Shown piece by piece: positions 1 through 8,736 of a stretch of 64,000 nt of DNA. Numbering within the stretch: the first letter of the stretch is position 1; each line of letters begins with the position of its first letter. A model generated the notes under the pieces. The model was not told the origin of the DNA, ran no database searches, and saw only the letters and a program-made list of their open reading frames with translations. The position numbers and the translations under genes were made by a program. This DNA is from Thalassospira lucentensis MCCC 1A00383 = DSM 14000 (GTDB lineage Bacteria > Pseudomonadota > Alphaproteobacteria > Rhodospirillales > Thalassospiraceae), in NCBI RefSeq assembly GCF_000421265.1, contig NZ_ATWN01000002.1, positions 434,001-498,000 of the forward strand, given 5' to 3'.

Positions 1-43
1 GCACTCCATCTAAAAATTTGAACATTTATGGAATGAGGCGCTA

Positions 44-58
44 TTGTGCGCCGCACAA
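44..58. promoter_or_regulatory. GCAC-type inverted repeat (possible operator)
   Basis: TTGTGC-GCC-GCACAA is a perfect 6+6 inverted repeat. A related element, TTTTGCACTGCACAAAA, lies at 104-120. GCAC/GTGC repeats of this kind resemble PhaR sites ahead of polyhydroxyalkanoate and phasin genes in alphaproteobacteria, so they may belong to a gene beyond the left edge. No complete gene was recognised in 1-195. Confidence 0.35.
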
Positions 59-195
59 ATTCAACTGCAATATGAAGGAATGGATCGCTTTCGTCAAGGA
101 TTATTTTGCACTGCACAAAAACCGTAAGGTTATTGTTTTATGTCGGTAACATAACCCTGAGTGTTCATGTATCTTTTGGATTTTAGATCAGATAC

Positions 196-912
196 TTAGG
201 GTGCCGTTGCAGAAGATCCACTGGTCTGTGCGGGCGTTTGCGCCGTGGTTTCCTGTTGGGATGAACCATGATTTTTTGCTGCAAAGCGGTGATATTTTTT
301 TGAAATTTTGCCGCACAGGTGGTGTGCTTTGCCAAGACCCTTTTCAACCCGGGCGTCCCATGTTGCGGCCTTTGACAATTCACGATCAAGCAGGGCCATG
401 GTCGGGCCAAAGTCGGTGCTGGTGTCGTCAAGCCACAGCTTAAAGCAGCGGGCATAGATCCCGGTCATCGCGGCAATGCGCAGGCTGCCGTGAAGGCCAC
501 CGGTGCGAAAGCCTGCCGCGTCGAGCATCCAGCGCATCGATCCGAAATGAGTTTTAATGGCGCGCAAAGAATCTGCCGGGCCAAGATCGCCACGTGCGCA
601 CAGGATCGAGCGCAGGGCAGGGCGATAGGCCGCCAGCGCATCAAAGCGCGCCATCACAATCGCAATAAGCCGGTCATGGCCGGGTTCGTTGAAATCTTCG
701 GCATCGAGATCGGCGAGAACGTCGCGGTCGATTTTATGGATGAATTTGCGAAGGATATCGCCCTTGCCACGACAATGGTCGTAACAGTCCGCAACCGTCA
801 CGCCAGCCGCTTGGGCGATATCAATCAGGGTGACGTCATGCCAGCTTTTATCGGCGGCCAGTTTCATGGCGGCCGTGATCAGGGTATTTGGGATATCCTT
901 TTTCGCAGGCAT
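196..912 (-). CDS. TetR/AcrR family transcriptional regulator
   Basis: A 238-residue DNA-binding regulator. The N-terminal 60 residues form a TetR helix-turn-helix (TLIDIAQAAGVTVADCYDHC, then KGDILRKFI). The remainder is a helical ligand-binding or dimerisation region without a recognisable signature. The tail after about residue 205 is rich in Lys, Ser, Gln and Thr and looks disordered. The ATG at 912 has an AGGAG nine bases upstream on the minus strand. It follows proC in the same direction with a gap of about 30 bases and may be co-transcribed with it. Family assignment is firm; ligand and targets are unknown. Confidence 0.8.
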   Translation of the reverse strand: MPAKKDIPNTLITAAMKLAADKSWHDVTLIDIAQAAGVTVADCYDHCRGKGDILRKFIHKIDRDVLADLDAEDFNEPGHDRLIAIVMARFDALAAYRPALRSILCARGDLGPADSLRAIKTHFGSMRWMLDAAGFRTGGLHGSLRIAAMTGIYARCFKLWLDDTSTDFGPTMALLDRELSKAATWDARVEKGLGKAHHLCGKISKKYHRFAAKNHGSSQQETTAQTPAQTSGSSATAP

Positions 913-945
913 GACTGTACTCCTTATTGGTGGAGGCGGGGTGTT

Positions 946-1761
946 TTAGCCCGCCAGTTCGACCGACCGTTTGCGGGCGGCTTCAACCGCGCGGGTCATC
1001 AGTTCGGGCAGTCCTGATTTTTGATCCATCAGAACATTAAGGGCGGCCGCCGTGGTGCCTCCCGGGCTTGTGACATTCTGGCGCAGGGTTTCTGCGGTTT
1101 CTTCGCTGCTATCAAGCAGGAAGCCCGCACCAACCACGGTCTGACGGGCAAGCAGCATCGCCTGTTCTGCGGGGAGCCCTGCGGTTTCACCCGCCTGTGC
1201 CATGGCTTCGACCAGATGGAAGATATAGGCCGGTCCGCTTCCCGACAGGGCCGTAACCGCATCCATCAGGCTTTCATCCTCGACCCAGGACACAAGACCG
1301 ACGGTTTTAAGCAGGGTTTCGCACATGTTGCACTGGGCGATGCTGACATTTTCAGTTGGGCACATCACGGTCATGCCGCGCGAGACCGCAGCTGGTGTGT
1401 TGGGCATGGCGCGCACAATGCGGGCGTTTTCGCCCAGATGGCTGGTAAAGAATTCAATGGTTTTGCCAGCAGCCACCGACAGAAACACGGTTTCGGCGCG
1501 TGCAAGCGGCTTATAGGCGTCAATCACATCAGGCAGGACCTGTGGCTTGACGGCAAACAGCACGACTTGCGGGCTAAAGTCCTTGGGCACGTCTTTGACA
1601 TCGGTGATGCCATTGATGCCGTAGCTGGTTTGGAGTTTCTCGGCCGCTTCGGGCTGCTCAACAATATAGACATTGCTGGCAACAAGCCCCTGCGCAAGCC
1701 AGCCTTCGAGCATGGCACTGCCCATCTTTCCGCAACCGACCAGCAAAAGGCGCGTATTCAT
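946..1761 (-). CDS. proC: pyrroline-5-carboxylate reductase
   Basis: Catalyses the last step of proline synthesis, NAD(P)H-dependent reduction of 1-pyrroline-5-carboxylate to L-proline, in the cytosol. The 271 residues match the usual ProC length. The N-terminal Rossmann motif is VGCGKMGSAM (residues 8-17), a NAMPNTPA stretch lies mid-protein, and the C-terminal dimerisation domain carries the family signature SGSGPAYIF and later TSPGGTT. The ATG at 1761 gives the canonical start just ahead of the nucleotide-binding strand. It is upstream of the TetR gene on the same strand. Confidence 0.95.
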   Translation of the reverse strand: MNTRLLLVGCGKMGSAMLEGWLAQGLVASNVYIVEQPEAAEKLQTSYGINGITDVKDVPKDFSPQVVLFAVKPQVLPDVIDAYKPLARAETVFLSVAAGKTIEFFTSHLGENARIVRAMPNTPAAVSRGMTVMCPTENVSIAQCNMCETLLKTVGLVSWVEDESLMDAVTALSGSGPAYIFHLVEAMAQAGETAGLPAEQAMLLARQTVVGAGFLLDSSEETAETLRQNVTSPGGTTAAALNVLMDQKSGLPELMTRAVEAARKRSVELAG

Positions 1762-2120
1762 AAAATTGCTCCGCTTTATCCATCCGATACTGTTGTGCGG
1801 GGTGCAATCAACAGTCGTGATTCAATGCCGTAGCGATCTTCTCAAGGTGGGTCAAGTCAGGCCGTAGGGCAAGAGGTGGCAAAGGTGGGAACACCAAAAA
1901 TAGTTATGTACATCACAGCGGGGTGTTTGGCTGTGGTTGGTGGGTTTTGCCGGATTTTATTTTGTTCGGTGTTTGGCTTGAAGCGCGAAGATGATGTTTG
2001 TTTTGTTTTGCCGACCGTGCGGGAAAATCGAAAAAAAAGCGGTGCAACAGGGCGTTATATGCAAAAGGACGGCACTATGCCGTCCTGATACGCGTGATTG
2101 GTGGAAGTGGGTTTGGGCGT
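1762..2120. other. intergenic region between proC and the YbjN gene
   Basis: About 360 bases without a convincing gene. Overlapping short plus-strand reading frames have no family similarity and no good ribosome site. It contains the proC upstream region and, at 2066-2086, a terminator hairpin for the YbjN gene. Confidence 0.6.
2063..2086 (-). terminator. terminator of the YbjN-like gene
   Basis: AGGACGGCA-CTA-TGCCGTCCT is a perfect 9-bp stem. On the minus strand it is followed by a short T-run. It sits 35 bases after the stop codon at 2121. Confidence 0.6.
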
Positions 2121-2627
2121 TTACGCCTGTCCGAGCGGTTCGAGCATGGAATGCATCAACGCTTCGTCGGGGGATTTGCCCTGACCCAGTACGAAATTAA
2201 ACGCCGGGAAAAACCGTTCACATTCCGAGACCGCAATGTCGATCATTTCTTCGAACTGTTCGACCATTGGGGGGACGTCGCCGCCAAACAACAGTGTGTG
2301 ACGAAACAGCGGCATGTTTTCTTCGAGCCACAGACCGAAATGCCCGATCCAGAGTTGCTCGTTACATTTGGTCACCAGTTCATACATGCGCGGGCGCAAT
2401 GGCTCGGGCACAAACAGGTCAAAGCAACATGCGATGTGCAATGCTTCTGCATCATCACGCCAGGTGAAATAGACCAGATACGTGCACCAATGGCCCGGAA
2501 TCTCGACCACCACTTCATCGGTGCTGCGTCGTTCTATGTGCCATTGGTTGGTGCGGGCGATATCTTCAACAAGGAGCAACGGATTTTCGTCGTCCATATC
2601 GCCAATATCGTCGGGTTGGTCGTTCAT
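2121..2627 (-). CDS. YbjN domain-containing protein
   Basis: A 168-residue cytosolic protein. Residues about 25-150 show the YbjN / type III secretion chaperone-like fold pattern: IARTNQWHIERRSTDEV, a beta-rich WCTYLVYFTWRDDAEAL, and a helical ELVTKCNEQLWIGHFGLW. The N-terminal 20 residues are acidic (DDIGDMDDENP). YbjN family members have been linked to stress and motility regulation in enterics, but no biochemical function is established. In alphaproteobacteria such a gene is often next to proC and a UbiK-like gene, as here. Confidence 0.8.
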   Translation of the reverse strand: MNDQPDDIGDMDDENPLLLVEDIARTNQWHIERRSTDEVVVEIPGHWCTYLVYFTWRDDAEALHIACCFDLFVPEPLRPRMYELVTKCNEQLWIGHFGLWLEENMPLFRHTLLFGGDVPPMVEQFEEMIDIAVSECERFFPAFNFVLGQGKSPDEALMHSMLEPLGQA

Positions 2628-2828
2628 ATAAACCCAGCCTGTTTAAGCATATGCGAAAGGGCGCGCACTATATGCCGCGGCGTGCCGTGTTTCAACCGCC
2701 CTTAATCGCAGGACTGCAATGAGTTTCATGTCATTGTCGTCCTGCGTTCGCAATTGGCCGGATAAGACGGGGCTTATCCGATCAAAGAACGACGGTTATC
2801 TGACCTTAATGTGGGGAGTGCAGCCCGG

Positions 2829-3143
2829 TTATACGTCTTTTTTCGCAGTTGTTTTTGCGCTGGTGCGTTTTGCTGCCGGTTTCTTGGGCGCATCGGCAAC
2901 GGCAAGACGTTTTTCAAGATCGGTAATTTTGGCTTCGAGCGCGTCAATGCGTTCGGCTGCGCGAATGGCAACATCATGCACGACGTCGAATTCTTCGCGG
3001 GTGACCAGATCCATGTTCACCAGGATTTTCTCAAACTGCTGACGGATCATTGCGTCGACTTCGCCTTTGACGCCGGTCATGGTGCCCAGTGCAGAATTGG
3101 TGACACGGGTCAGGTCATCGAGAATGCGGTTATTGATCTGCAT
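2829..3143 (-). CDS. UbiK/YqiC-type accessory factor (membrane fusogenic activity family)
   Basis: About 104 residues. An N-terminal amphipathic helix (MQINNRILDDLTRVTNSALG) is followed by a segment containing FEKILVNMDLVTREEFDVV, a coiled-coil (AAERIDALEAKITDLEKRLA) and a Lys/Ala-rich tail. This is the BMFP/YqiC architecture; the Escherichia coli homologue UbiK helps ubiquinone biosynthesis and binds lipid. The ATG at 3143 is chosen because GGAG lies upstream with good spacing and it matches the family N-terminus; a longer in-frame start at 3167 lacks both. Ubiquinone involvement here is inferred from family only. Confidence 0.82.
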   Translation of the reverse strand: MQINNRILDDLTRVTNSALGTMTGVKGEVDAMIRQQFEKILVNMDLVTREEFDVVHDVAIRAAERIDALEAKITDLEKRLAVADAPKKPAAKRTSAKTTAKKDV

Positions 3144-3362
3144 GGTTGTCTCCGGCTTTGGGGTCAATATGTTGAGCGTAATATGGTTGGTAATGCCGTG
3201 CGGGGCAAGTTGATCGTCTGTTTGGGCGAGAATATCGTTCTTTTCTATGGCTTTTCTTGCTCCCGATCAGGCGCGGTCCTATAAAGTGGTCAGATTTTTA
3301 GATGACAGCGCCCCGCGCAAGGGCCGTTAGGGAACGGGAATGCCTTCCGTCAGGAGAATGTG

Positions 3363-4349
3363 ATGCTTATCGTTACCGGTGGTGCCGGATTTATCGGCTC
3401 CAACATTGTTGCCGCCCTTGAAGACCGCGGCAAAACCGACATTGTTGTCGTGGATCGCCTGCGCGATGGCATCAAATGGAAAAACATTGCCAAGCGTAAT
3501 TTGCGTGACATCATTCATCCCGATGAACTGCCAGCATTTCTTGAACAGCATTCGGGCGATGTCGATGCGATTTTCCACATGGGTGCGATTTCCGCGACCA
3601 CCGAAACCGACGCGGACAAGATCGTTGCCAACAACCTGAAACTGACCACGTGGCTTTGGGAATGGTGTTCGCGCCATTCAGCGCGCCTGATCTATGCATC
3701 ATCGGCGGCAACATATGGCGATGGCAAGCAGGGCTTTGATGACAGCTTTAACGAAGGCGACATGGCGAAACTGGCGCCACTTAATGCTTATGGCTGGTCA
3801 AAACATGCGACTGATCGCCGGTTCCGCCGCATTCTGGATCAAAACGGTTTCCGCCCCAAACAGTGGGCCGGATTGAAGTTTTTCAACGTCTATGGCCCCA
3901 ATGAATATCACAAGGGCGGCATGCGTTCGGTCGTCTCCCAAATGTTTGACAAGCTGTCGGCGGGGGAAACCGCGACCCTGTTTAAATCGCACCATCCCGA
4001 TTATGAAGATGGCGGGCAGTTGCGTGATTTTGTCTGGGTCGGCGATGTCGTCAATATCATCATGTGGCTTTATGACCACCCCGATGTCAGCGACCTGTTT
4101 AACATCGGGACCGGCAAGGCACGCAGTTTCAAGGATCTGGCACTTTCGGTGTTTGATGCGATGGGCAAGGCGCCCGACATTAAATACGTACCAACACCAG
4201 AATCGATCCGCGACAAATACCAGTATTTCACTGAGGCCAACATGGCCAAGCTGCGCCAAGCAGGCTATGACGCGGAGATGACGTCGCTTGAAGAAGGTGT
4301 GCGGTGCTATGTGCAGGATTATCTGGCAACAGACGATCCGTTCCGCTGA
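3363..4349 (+). CDS. hldD: ADP-L-glycero-D-manno-heptose 6-epimerase
   Basis: Converts ADP-D-glycero-beta-D-manno-heptose to the L-glycero form for lipopolysaccharide inner core. An extended-SDR Rossmann fold is visible: TGGAGFIGSNIV near the N-terminus, the catalytic YGWSK (Y-x3-K) near residue 140, and the HldD-typical FFNVYGPNEYHKGGMRSV. Length of about 328 residues is normal. The ATG at 3363 is preferred over a GTG at 3360 because AGGAG at 3352-3356 is six bases from the ATG and only three from the GTG. The gene starts a plus-strand run; lgt follows 113 bases later. Confidence 0.93.
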   Translation: MLIVTGGAGFIGSNIVAALEDRGKTDIVVVDRLRDGIKWKNIAKRNLRDIIHPDELPAFLEQHSGDVDAIFHMGAISATTETDADKIVANNLKLTTWLWEWCSRHSARLIYASSAATYGDGKQGFDDSFNEGDMAKLAPLNAYGWSKHATDRRFRRILDQNGFRPKQWAGLKFFNVYGPNEYHKGGMRSVVSQMFDKLSAGETATLFKSHHPDYEDGGQLRDFVWVGDVVNIIMWLYDHPDVSDLFNIGTGKARSFKDLALSVFDAMGKAPDIKYVPTPESIRDKYQYFTEANMAKLRQAGYDAEMTSLEEGVRCYVQDYLATDDPFR

Positions 4350-4462
4350 TCAAATGGGGATTTGGGCGCCCAAAAGGTGACTGCCATGATGCTGCCCATA
4401 TCCTTTGTGACATCCTGATACGCCATTTTGTTTAATCCTCGTTTCGGACCGGAGTTTTTTTG

Positions 4463-5314
4463 ATGCTCAGCCTTGCCTTTCCGGCAATAGACCCGATTGC
4501 GATTTCCATCGGCCCGATTGCCATTCGCTGGTATGCGCTGGCCTATATCGCTGGCCTTCTGATCGGGTGGCAATACGTGGTGTATTATTGCACCAAAACC
4601 CCAAAGATCATGAGCAAAAACGATGTTGATGATTTGCTGTTCTGGGCCACACTTGGGGTGATCCTTGGCGGGCGGATTGGCTATGTGCTGTTTTACAATT
4701 TCGATTACTATATCGATAACCCGGCCAATATCCTGAAGGTCTGGCAAGGCGGCATGGCATTCCATGGCGGCTTTATGGGCGTGATTGTTGCGATTATCCT
4801 GTTTGCGCGCAAACGCGGGATTTCGATCCTTGCGGTTCTCGATGCTGCGGCGGTGGCGACACCGATTGGTTTGTTTTTTGGCCGGATTGCCAATTTCATC
4901 AATGGCGAGCTGTTTGGCCGTGCGACCGATGCGCCGTGGGGCATGGTGTTCCCCAATGGCGGACCGATGCCACGCCATCCAAGCCAGCTTTATGAAGCAG
5001 CCCTTGAAGGGCTGATCCTGTTTGTCGTTCTGTTTGTGTTGTCGCGCAGTGCGTTCGTGCGCCACCGTCCGGGGATTCTTGGCGGGACGTTCGTTGCCGG
5101 GTATGGCATTTCGCGGATCATTATCGAGTTTTTCCGTCAGCCCGACGCACAGCTTGGCTATCTGGTGGGCGGGACGACGATGGGGCAATTGTTGTCGATT
5201 CCGATGGTTCTGGCCGGGGCGGCTGTCATTGCATATGCCTTGAAGCGCAAGCCGATTGAAACCCGTGTCCATCCCAAGGATGATCTCAAAAGAAAAGATG
5301 GAAAGACCGCGTGA
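4463..5314 (+). CDS. lgt: prolipoprotein diacylglyceryl transferase
   Basis: Integral inner-membrane enzyme that transfers diacylglycerol from phosphatidylglycerol to the lipobox cysteine of prolipoproteins, the first step of lipoprotein maturation. About 283 residues with roughly seven hydrophobic segments. It has the conserved HGG (GGMAFHGGFMG) and the Lgt signature GRIANFINGELFGR. The ATG at 4463 is used; a TTG one codon earlier is less likely. The stop overlaps the next gene's GTG by four bases, so the two are translationally coupled. The C-terminus is Lys-rich and cytosolic. Confidence 0.95.
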   Translation: MLSLAFPAIDPIAISIGPIAIRWYALAYIAGLLIGWQYVVYYCTKTPKIMSKNDVDDLLFWATLGVILGGRIGYVLFYNFDYYIDNPANILKVWQGGMAFHGGFMGVIVAIILFARKRGISILAVLDAAAVATPIGLFFGRIANFINGELFGRATDAPWGMVFPNGGPMPRHPSQLYEAALEGLILFVVLFVLSRSAFVRHRPGILGGTFVAGYGISRIIIEFFRQPDAQLGYLVGGTTMGQLLSIPMVLAGAAVIAYALKRKPIETRVHPKDDLKRKDGKTA

Positions 5315-6438
5315 CCGAACCGTCTGCGAACCCGCTACTTGAACATATCAAACGCCGGATTTCGTTGTCCGGGCCGATCACGATTGCCGATTTCATGAAT
5401 GAGGCCCTCGCCCATCCTGAATATGGTTATTACCGCAAACAGGACCCGTTTGGCCGGGCGGGGGATTTTATTACCGCGCCTGAAATCAGCCAGATGTTTG
5501 GCGAGTTGATTGGTCTTTGGGCGGCGGTGAGCTGGCAACAGATGGGTGGTCCGTCGAAAATCGATCTGGTCGAATTGGGGCCGGGGCGCGGAACCTTGAT
5601 GTCCGATGCCCTGCGCGCGGTGCGTAATGTGCCGGGCTTTAGTGATGCGATCACGGTGCGGTTTGTTGAAACCAGTCCGGTTTTGCGCACCCATCAGCAA
5701 ACATCAATCATGCCATATGGCATTCCCGCAACATGGCACGAAGCGTTTGACGATATCCCCGGTCGGGCCGGTGTGCCGACGATTGTGATTGGTAATGAGT
5801 TCTTTGACGCGCTGCCGATCCGCCAGTTTGAACGCGGGGAAACCGGATGGGCCGAACGGCTTGTCGGGGTTGATGCAGAGGGTGGTGAACTTGGGTTTGT
5901 GCGCGGACGCGAAACGCCGGTGGCCGATGCGCTGGTGCCTGCGACCCTGCGCGGGACGGCTAAAAAGGGTGACATTTTTGAGTCCTGCGGCCCGGCGATT
6001 GCCATTGCCGATCAGATTGCGCGCCGTTTAAATGACAACGGCGGGGCGGCATTGTTTATCGATTACGGTCATCCCCATAGTGCGTTTGGCGATACGTTGC
6101 AGGCGGTAAAGGCCCATGAATATCATCCGGTTCTGAACCAGCCGGGCGATGTCGATTTGACAGCCCATGTTGATTTCGCCGCCATCTCGCGCGCGATGAT
6201 TGAGGCGGGCGCGCGGACAGGGGCGGTATTAACCCAGGGGACGTTTTTGGTGATGCTGGGCATTGAACAGCGTGCCGAACTTTTAAAAACCGATGCCAGC
6301 GAAGATCAGGCAAAGGCGATTGATCAGGCACTTTCGCGGTTAATCGCGCCCGATCAGATGGGAACGCTTTTTAAAGTACTGATCGGCTATGGTGCGACGA
6401 CGACACCCCCTCCCTGTATCAGTGGGGCAGAAGGGTAA
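5311..6438 (+). CDS. class I SAM-dependent methyltransferase, MidA/NDUFAF7 family
   Basis: A 375-residue COG1565/DUF185 protein. The N-terminus (PITIADFMNEALAHPEYGYY) is the family hallmark. The SAM-binding loop is VELGPGRGTLMSDAL, followed by the acidic EFFDALPIRQF region. The mitochondrial relative NDUFAF7 methylates an arginine in complex I subunit NDUFS2; the bacterial substrate is not established. The GTG start overlaps the lgt stop (GTGA), a strong operon sign. pgeF follows after about 60 bases. Confidence 0.85.
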   Translation: MTEPSANPLLEHIKRRISLSGPITIADFMNEALAHPEYGYYRKQDPFGRAGDFITAPEISQMFGELIGLWAAVSWQQMGGPSKIDLVELGPGRGTLMSDALRAVRNVPGFSDAITVRFVETSPVLRTHQQTSIMPYGIPATWHEAFDDIPGRAGVPTIVIGNEFFDALPIRQFERGETGWAERLVGVDAEGGELGFVRGRETPVADALVPATLRGTAKKGDIFESCGPAIAIADQIARRLNDNGGAALFIDYGHPHSAFGDTLQAVKAHEYHPVLNQPGDVDLTAHVDFAAISRAMIEAGARTGAVLTQGTFLVMLGIEQRAELLKTDASEDQAKAIDQALSRLIAPDQMGTLFKVLIGYGATTTPPPCISGAEG

Positions 6439-6497
6439 CCCGATTAACACCGCAAACGCCGACTGATGATGACGTAAGCACGGAGCACACCACACCA

Positions 6498-7319
6498 ATG
6501 ACCCATCCGATAACGCATGGCATCGCCCGTACCGTAAACGGGCTTGAGTGGTTTGAGGCCGAAAACCTTGGCGTGCCGTCAGTTCTGCGACACGGATTTT
6601 TCAGCCGCAAGGGCGGGGTTAGCGACGGCATTCACGGTGGGCTTAATGTCGGATTTGGCTCCGATGACGATAAGGACCGAGTGGCCGAAAACCGCGCACG
6701 TGCCGCCAAGTCATTTGCGGCGGCGCCCGATGACCTGACAACGGTGTATCAGGTGCATGGTACGGATGTTGCCGTGCTGGATCGGGCGCTGTCACGTGAC
6801 GAGGCGCCAAAGGCCGATGCGATGGTGACAGACCGGCCGGGTATTATGCTGGGCATTCTGACCGCTGACTGTACCCCGGTTTTGTTTCATGATCCCAAAG
6901 CTGGCGTGATTGGCGCGTGCCATTCGGGATGGCGCGGGTCTTATGGCGGGGTTTCCGAAGCCACAGTGACGGCGATGGAAAAGCTGGGGGCGAGCCGCGA
7001 AAACATTATTGCTGCCGTTGGTCCGTGCATCGCGCGCGCCTCTTATGAGGTGGACGCCGCATTCCGCGATACGATCCTTGACGGACCAGAAGGCAACGAA
7101 GACCTTTTTGATGCGTCGTCGCGCGCCGGACACTATATGTTTGATCTGCCGGAATATGTGCATCGCCGCACGATTGCGACTGGCATTGCCAAGGTCGAAC
7201 TTGTGGCGCGCGACACGTTGGCGCAAGAAGACCTGTTTTACAGTTACCGCCGGACGACGCTTCGCAAGGAGCCCGATTATGGCCGGCAGCTTTCCGCGAT
7301 CATGTTGTCAGACGCGTAA
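6498..7319 (+). CDS. pgeF: peptidoglycan editing factor / YfiH-type laccase-domain protein
   Basis: A 273-residue multicopper-polyphenol-oxidase-like (YfiH, DUF152) protein. The zinc/copper-binding residues typical of the family lie in TADCTPVLFHD and ACHSGWRGS; the second motif has HSGWRG where most members have HAGWRG. The N-terminal FFSRKGGVSDG is also characteristic. PgeF hydrolyses wrongly incorporated L-Ser-containing muropeptide precursors in E. coli, and other members act as purine nucleosidases. It sits in the lgt-methyltransferase run. The ATG at 6498 fits the family start. Confidence 0.88.
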   Translation: MTHPITHGIARTVNGLEWFEAENLGVPSVLRHGFFSRKGGVSDGIHGGLNVGFGSDDDKDRVAENRARAAKSFAAAPDDLTTVYQVHGTDVAVLDRALSRDEAPKADAMVTDRPGIMLGILTADCTPVLFHDPKAGVIGACHSGWRGSYGGVSEATVTAMEKLGASRENIIAAVGPCIARASYEVDAAFRDTILDGPEGNEDLFDASSRAGHYMFDLPEYVHRRTIATGIAKVELVARDTLAQEDLFYSYRRTTLRKEPDYGRQLSAIMLSDA

Positions 7320-7331
7320 GGGGGATACGCC

Positions 7332-7400
7332 ATGCCACATTTGATTATGCTGTTTTTCTTTATGATCATCGTATCCATGGTTGGGTGCGTTTTGATGTGA
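7332..7400 (+). CDS. possible 22-residue hydrophobic peptide
   Basis: An ATG at 7332 with a purine-rich AAGGGGG just upstream opens a 22-codon frame ending TGA at 7398-7400. The product is almost entirely hydrophobic (PHLIMLFFFMIIVSMVGCVL), one membrane span with no charged residue. It sits between pgeF and a lipoprotein gene in the same direction. No family is recognised. It could be a genuine small membrane protein, a leader peptide, or a chance frame. Confidence 0.3.
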   Translation: MPHLIMLFFFMIIVSMVGCVLM

Positions 7401-7417
7401 TTTTCAAAGTGGCTTTG

Positions 7418-8434
7418 ATGAAATCGTTCCTCCGTACTTTCCTTCTTTTTGTTGTCACGATCATCCCGCTTGGTGCCTGCGGTGATTTGCCGCGCCCGTT
7501 TCAGGGTGCGGGGCGTGAAGGTGATCCGTCGCTTCTGGAATTGCGTGATACCGAAACCGTGCGGGTCGAAGGCGGCGAAGATTTGCCGGAAGGCGCATCA
7601 CAGCATCTGGCACGGGCGATGGCGCGCGCATTGCGATCACGCGATATCCCGGCCTATAGCGACAGCCCACAAGGTGGCGATTATATCCTGCGTCCCAACG
7701 TTACGGCCAATCTGATTGATGCCGGGGCATCGGTTGATATTACGTGGGTTTTGATGCGTCCCGATGGCTTGGCGATTGATACCACAAAGGCCACAGGCGA
7801 ATTGGGACCGGATCAGTGGTTTGCGCCTGTCCCAACGGGACCGGAGGACGGCGATCTTGCCGTTCCTAAGGAACTGGTGGAGAAAGTCCGCGATCTGGGC
7901 GGGATTGACCAAGACCCGCAAGAAGAAACCTATGACGCACTGGTCGCACAATCGGCCGACAAGATTGCCTTTATGATCACCGGGGACCGGACCGCATTGC
8001 GCGCAGCCCCGGTCATGAAAGTCGCCCTGATTGATTTTGCAGGCGCACCGGGAGATGGAAATACTGCCTTGGCAAGGTCGGCCGGGGCCCTTTTGCAATC
8101 CAAAGGGATCGAGATCGACAATACCGACATTGGGGATCATAGCGTAATCCTGTCGGCGACCACCCAAGTCACCCCGATTGATAAAAGCAAATCGCGTACA
8201 CCGGTGGACCGGGTGTTGATCGAATGGGTGATCATGGATGTCGATGGCACGGAACTGGGCCAGATGAAGCAAAACAATGTGGTTCCGCACGGTAGCCTTG
8301 ATGAACGTTGGGGCACAATCGCATCGCTTGCGGCACAGGCGGCGGTTGAATCCCTTGAAGGTGTTTTGGGCCAGATCGCCAACCGTAAACAATGGCAGTT
8401 GCGTGCACCTAAAAAGACCGCATCGGCGCGTTAG
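7418..8434 (+). CDS. putative lipoprotein of unknown function
   Basis: About 338 residues. The ATG at 7418 gives a lipoprotein signal peptide: Lys/Arg start (MKSFLRTFLL), hydrophobic core and lipobox LGAC, so the mature protein would begin at that Cys and be membrane-anchored. A GTG at 7385 in frame would spoil the signal. The mature part has alternating beta and helical segments, including ARAMARALRSRDIPAYSD, suggesting a small-molecule or protein-binding periplasmic domain. I do not recognise a family. It is in line with pgeF and prs but separated from prs by 300 bases. Confidence 0.7.
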   Translation: MKSFLRTFLLFVVTIIPLGACGDLPRPFQGAGREGDPSLLELRDTETVRVEGGEDLPEGASQHLARAMARALRSRDIPAYSDSPQGGDYILRPNVTANLIDAGASVDITWVLMRPDGLAIDTTKATGELGPDQWFAPVPTGPEDGDLAVPKELVEKVRDLGGIDQDPQEETYDALVAQSADKIAFMITGDRTALRAAPVMKVALIDFAGAPGDGNTALARSAGALLQSKGIEIDNTDIGDHSVILSATTQVTPIDKSKSRTPVDRVLIEWVIMDVDGTELGQMKQNNVVPHGSLDERWGTIASLAAQAAVESLEGVLGQIANRKQWQLRAPKKTASAR

Positions 8435-8736
8435 GGGGCTGTTGTCATATTGGTGTTGCGGGGGGATGGATGACTGCCTTGTCGTTATTCGCCATTGGGG
8501 CCATTTACAGACTGTTAACGGATGGGTATAAAGCCGCCGCGATCTGCCAAGATGCGGAGTAGCCAAATAGTGGTCTTTGAGTGTTGTGAATGTGTCGTTG
8601 TGCCGGATGGGGAAACCCTGAAAACCGGGGCTTTGAGCGGCAAGGGCATGCAGGGAACCATCCCGGCACTTCGTGCAGGGCGGAGTCGCAAATTCGTTTT
8701 TTCGCTTTCCCGGCACCCATTATCCGAGGCCCCGCT
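8435..8736. other. prs upstream region
   Basis: About 300 bases with no convincing gene. It must carry the prs promoter and leader. I see no riboswitch or terminator that I can support. An in-frame extension of prs to 8590 has no family similarity and is rejected. Confidence 0.5.

Noticed and set aside
4319..5272. 317-codon minus-strand frame opposite lgt
   Set aside because: Antisense to lgt, which carries the family signature; no similarity of its own.
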